5,809 bases of DNA from positions 1 to 5,809 of the forward strand of contig JBATWQ010000398.1 in the NCBI GenBank assembly GCA_049672765.1, in the 5' to 3' direction. This document shows, one piece after another, positions 4,730-5,809 of this stretch (the first letter of the stretch is position 1; every line of letters begins with the position of its first letter). Both the position numbers and the translations under genes were made by a program. Source of the stretch: JAGQSZ01 sp049672765. GTDB taxonomy: Bacteria > Actinomycetota > Acidimicrobiia > Acidimicrobiales > Microtrichaceae. The notes beneath the pieces were generated by a model. That model was not told the DNA's origin. It saw nothing but the letters and a program-made list of their open reading frames with translations, and made no database searches.

Positions 4730-5635
4730 TCAGTTGGAATCCCGCCGGTACAGCAGGACGGTTCCGATGGCCAGACTCACCAGGGCGTAGCTACCGAAGA
4801 TCAGCGCGTACTGCGGCCTCGTCAGTTCGTTGACGATTGATACGGGCGGCTGGAACTCCGGGCCCGCGTCCAGCAGCCGGTATCCGGCGCTGAATGGCAG
4901 GAAGTGGACGACACCTTCCGGCAGGGCGGGAGCGAACAGGCTCTCGATCACGAACGACCACATCAGCAGGGCGGAAATCGCGCCGGCGCTGTGTCTGACG
5001 ATCATGCCCACACCCAACCCGATCACCGCTGCCAGCGCGATGTAGAGAAGTGCCCACAATGCTCGCGATAGGGCCCCGGACCCGTCACCCACATCGACGC
5101 CGCCGAGAAGAGCTCCCCCGAAGCCTGCCGCCATCGCAGTGGCGCCGAGCGCCAATCCGACCATTGTGGCCACAACCGTCTTGGCCGACACGATCACCCA
5201 CCGGGCGGGCCGGGCGGTCAGCATGACTGCGACCGTGCCGTGTTGGGCCTCAGCGGTGAACATGAGGATGCCGGTAACAAATGCCAAGGTTGCGATGAGT
5301 GGCAGGGGAAAGATGAACAGTTCCGAGGCCGACAGCCTGCCCTCGGTGTCGGACGCCGCTAGCGCCCAGGCGACAAGGCCGCCAACCAGCGGGGCCGTTG
5401 TGAATATCACCTTGTTCGCCCGCAACGAGGCGAGCTTGATCCACTCGCTCCTGAGCGCTCCCGGCGTTGCCCTCAGATCGTCGCCGAATGAACGGAGATC
5501 TGATTTGTCGACGGACTCCTGGACGAACCTGGCCCTCCGGGCGGTCGGGCTGTCACCTGCCGGTGGAGTCATCGCCGGCGAGGTCATTGCCGGCGAGGTC
5601 ATTGCTGCACTTGTACTGACTGTATTGGTGGTCAT
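4730..5635 (-). CDS. ABC-2 type transporter permease
   Basis: A 301-residue membrane subunit of an ABC-2 exporter. An N-terminal cytoplasmic stretch (about 1-74) begins with three near-copies of MTSPA (12-26) and includes LRSEWIKLASLRANK (61-75), the typical entry to this family. Six helices follow at about 76-94, 106-128, 148-175, 192-212, 217-237 and 277-296. EAQHGTVAVMLTARPAR (129-145) is the conserved coupling segment after helix 2, and the chain ends in LLYRRDSN. The ATG at 5635 has AAGGA at 5643-5647 spaced 7 nt. It follows an ABC ATPase stop by 48 nt on the same strand, so the pair is an operon. The family includes drug and antibiotic self-resistance exporters and ABC-2 gliding or copper-type systems; the substrate is not evident. 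It converges on the NlpC/P60 gene. Confidence 0.92.
   Translation of the reverse strand: MTTNTVSTSAAMTSPAMTSPAMTPPAGDSPTARRARFVQESVDKSDLRSFGDDLRATPGALRSEWIKLASLRANKVIFTTAPLVGGLVAWALAASDTEGRLSASELFIFPLPLIATLAFVTGILMFTAEAQHGTVAVMLTARPARWVIVSAKTVVATMVGLALGATAMAAGFGGALLGGVDVGDGSGALSRALWALLYIALAAVIGLGVGMIVRHSAGAISALLMWSFVIESLFAPALPEGVVHFLPFSAGYRLLDAGPEFQPPVSIVNELTRPQYALIFGSYALVSLAIGTVLLYRRDSN
5559..5603. repeat. Three tandem 15-bp units in the ABC-2 permease N-terminus
   Basis: GCCGGCGAGGTCATT occurs exactly at 5574-5588 and 5589-5603, with a diverged copy GCCGGTGGAGTCATC at 5559-5573. The unit is five codons, encoding MTSPA, MTSPA and MTPPA at residues 12-26 of the permease, so copy-number changes would keep the frame. 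It lies in a non-membrane, probably disordered cytoplasmic tail. Each unit also supplies an in-frame ATG. Confidence 0.85.
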
Positions 5636-5683
5636 TTTGAATTCCTTCTGTTTCGTGAACTGAGGGCCGTTGTGATCTGAGGG

Positions 5684-5809
5684 CTAGGCGGAGGCGAACT
5701 CGGCGGTCGGACCGGTCATGGCGAGCAAGCTGTCCTCAAGCGACTGGGTCGTTTCGCTGAGTTCGACCAGGCGGATCCCGTTTTCGAACGCGATCCGCGA
5801 CACCGAAGA
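5684..5809 (-). CDS. ABC transporter ATP-binding protein, C-terminal end (partial)
   Basis: The last 41 residues of an ATPase whose main part lies beyond the right edge. The reading frame is open from the window edge to TAG at 5684-5686. The tail has the pattern of ABC-2-type drug-export ATPases: a short strand IRLVELSE, then TQSLEDSLLAMTG (residues 21-33 of the visible part), corresponding to the family's SLEDvFLxLTG element, then EFASA. No Walker or signature motif is in view. It lies 48 nt upstream of the ABC-2 permease on the same strand and is its probable partner. It is too short to appear as an ordinary ORF call, but the motif and context make it convincing. Confidence 0.85.
   Translation of the reverse strand, partial: SSVSRIAFENGIRLVELSETTQSLEDSLLAMTGPTAEFASA

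Noticed and set aside
1..5809. CRISPR arrays, tRNA or rRNA genes, insertion sequences, phage att sites
   Set aside because: No regularly spaced repeats, cloverleaf-like segments, transposase motifs or terminal repeats were seen; nearly all of the window is intact coding sequence.

Overview
This is a GC-rich chromosomal segment whose gene families fit an actinobacterium. A DUF6458-type small membrane protein, an NlpC/P60 wall hydrolase with a RipA-like Cys-His-Glu spacing, and SD-led, tightly packed export operons point to the Mycobacteriales (Rhodococcus/Nocardia/Gordonia-like). The genus is an inference; no rRNA or other marker is present.

Layout. (1) Positions 1-3496, minus strand: a four-gene operon read right to left. 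It encodes a B12-binding-domain transcription factor (2594-3496), two related FtsX-type permeases (1420-2541 and 317-1423, overlapping by ATGA), and an ABC ATPase whose C-terminal part lies beyond the left edge (1-287). The permeases and ATPase form a MacB/LolCDE/DevC-class exporter. (2) Positions 3497-3652: a 156-bp divergent control region with a perfect 14-bp AT-rich palindrome over the inferred -10 regions of promoters facing both ways. (3) Positions 3653-3901, plus strand: a two-helix DUF6458-like membrane protein. (4) Positions 3902-4033: a leader or terminator segment with a perfect 16-bp inverted repeat. (5) Positions 4034-4627, plus strand: a secreted or lipid-anchored NlpC/P60 peptidoglycan endopeptidase. 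(6) Positions 4682-4701: a GC-rich hairpin between convergent genes. (7) Positions 4730-5809, minus strand: an ABC-2 transporter pair, a permease preceded by the C-terminal end of its ATPase.

The most striking element is the regulator. It has a single excisionase/HTH_17-type DNA-binding domain instead of the MerR domain of CarH/LitR, followed by a four-helix cap and a Rossmann B12-binding domain. It carries the W-x9-EH signature of adenosylcobalamin photoreceptors (W127, E137, H138) and the candidate cobalt ligand H175. The position that is His132 in Thermus CarH is Glu here. The inferred model is a light- or B12-responsive repressor that controls itself, the downstream FtsX-type ABC exporter, and possibly the divergent small membrane protein through the palindrome. 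The transported substrate cannot be read from the sequence.
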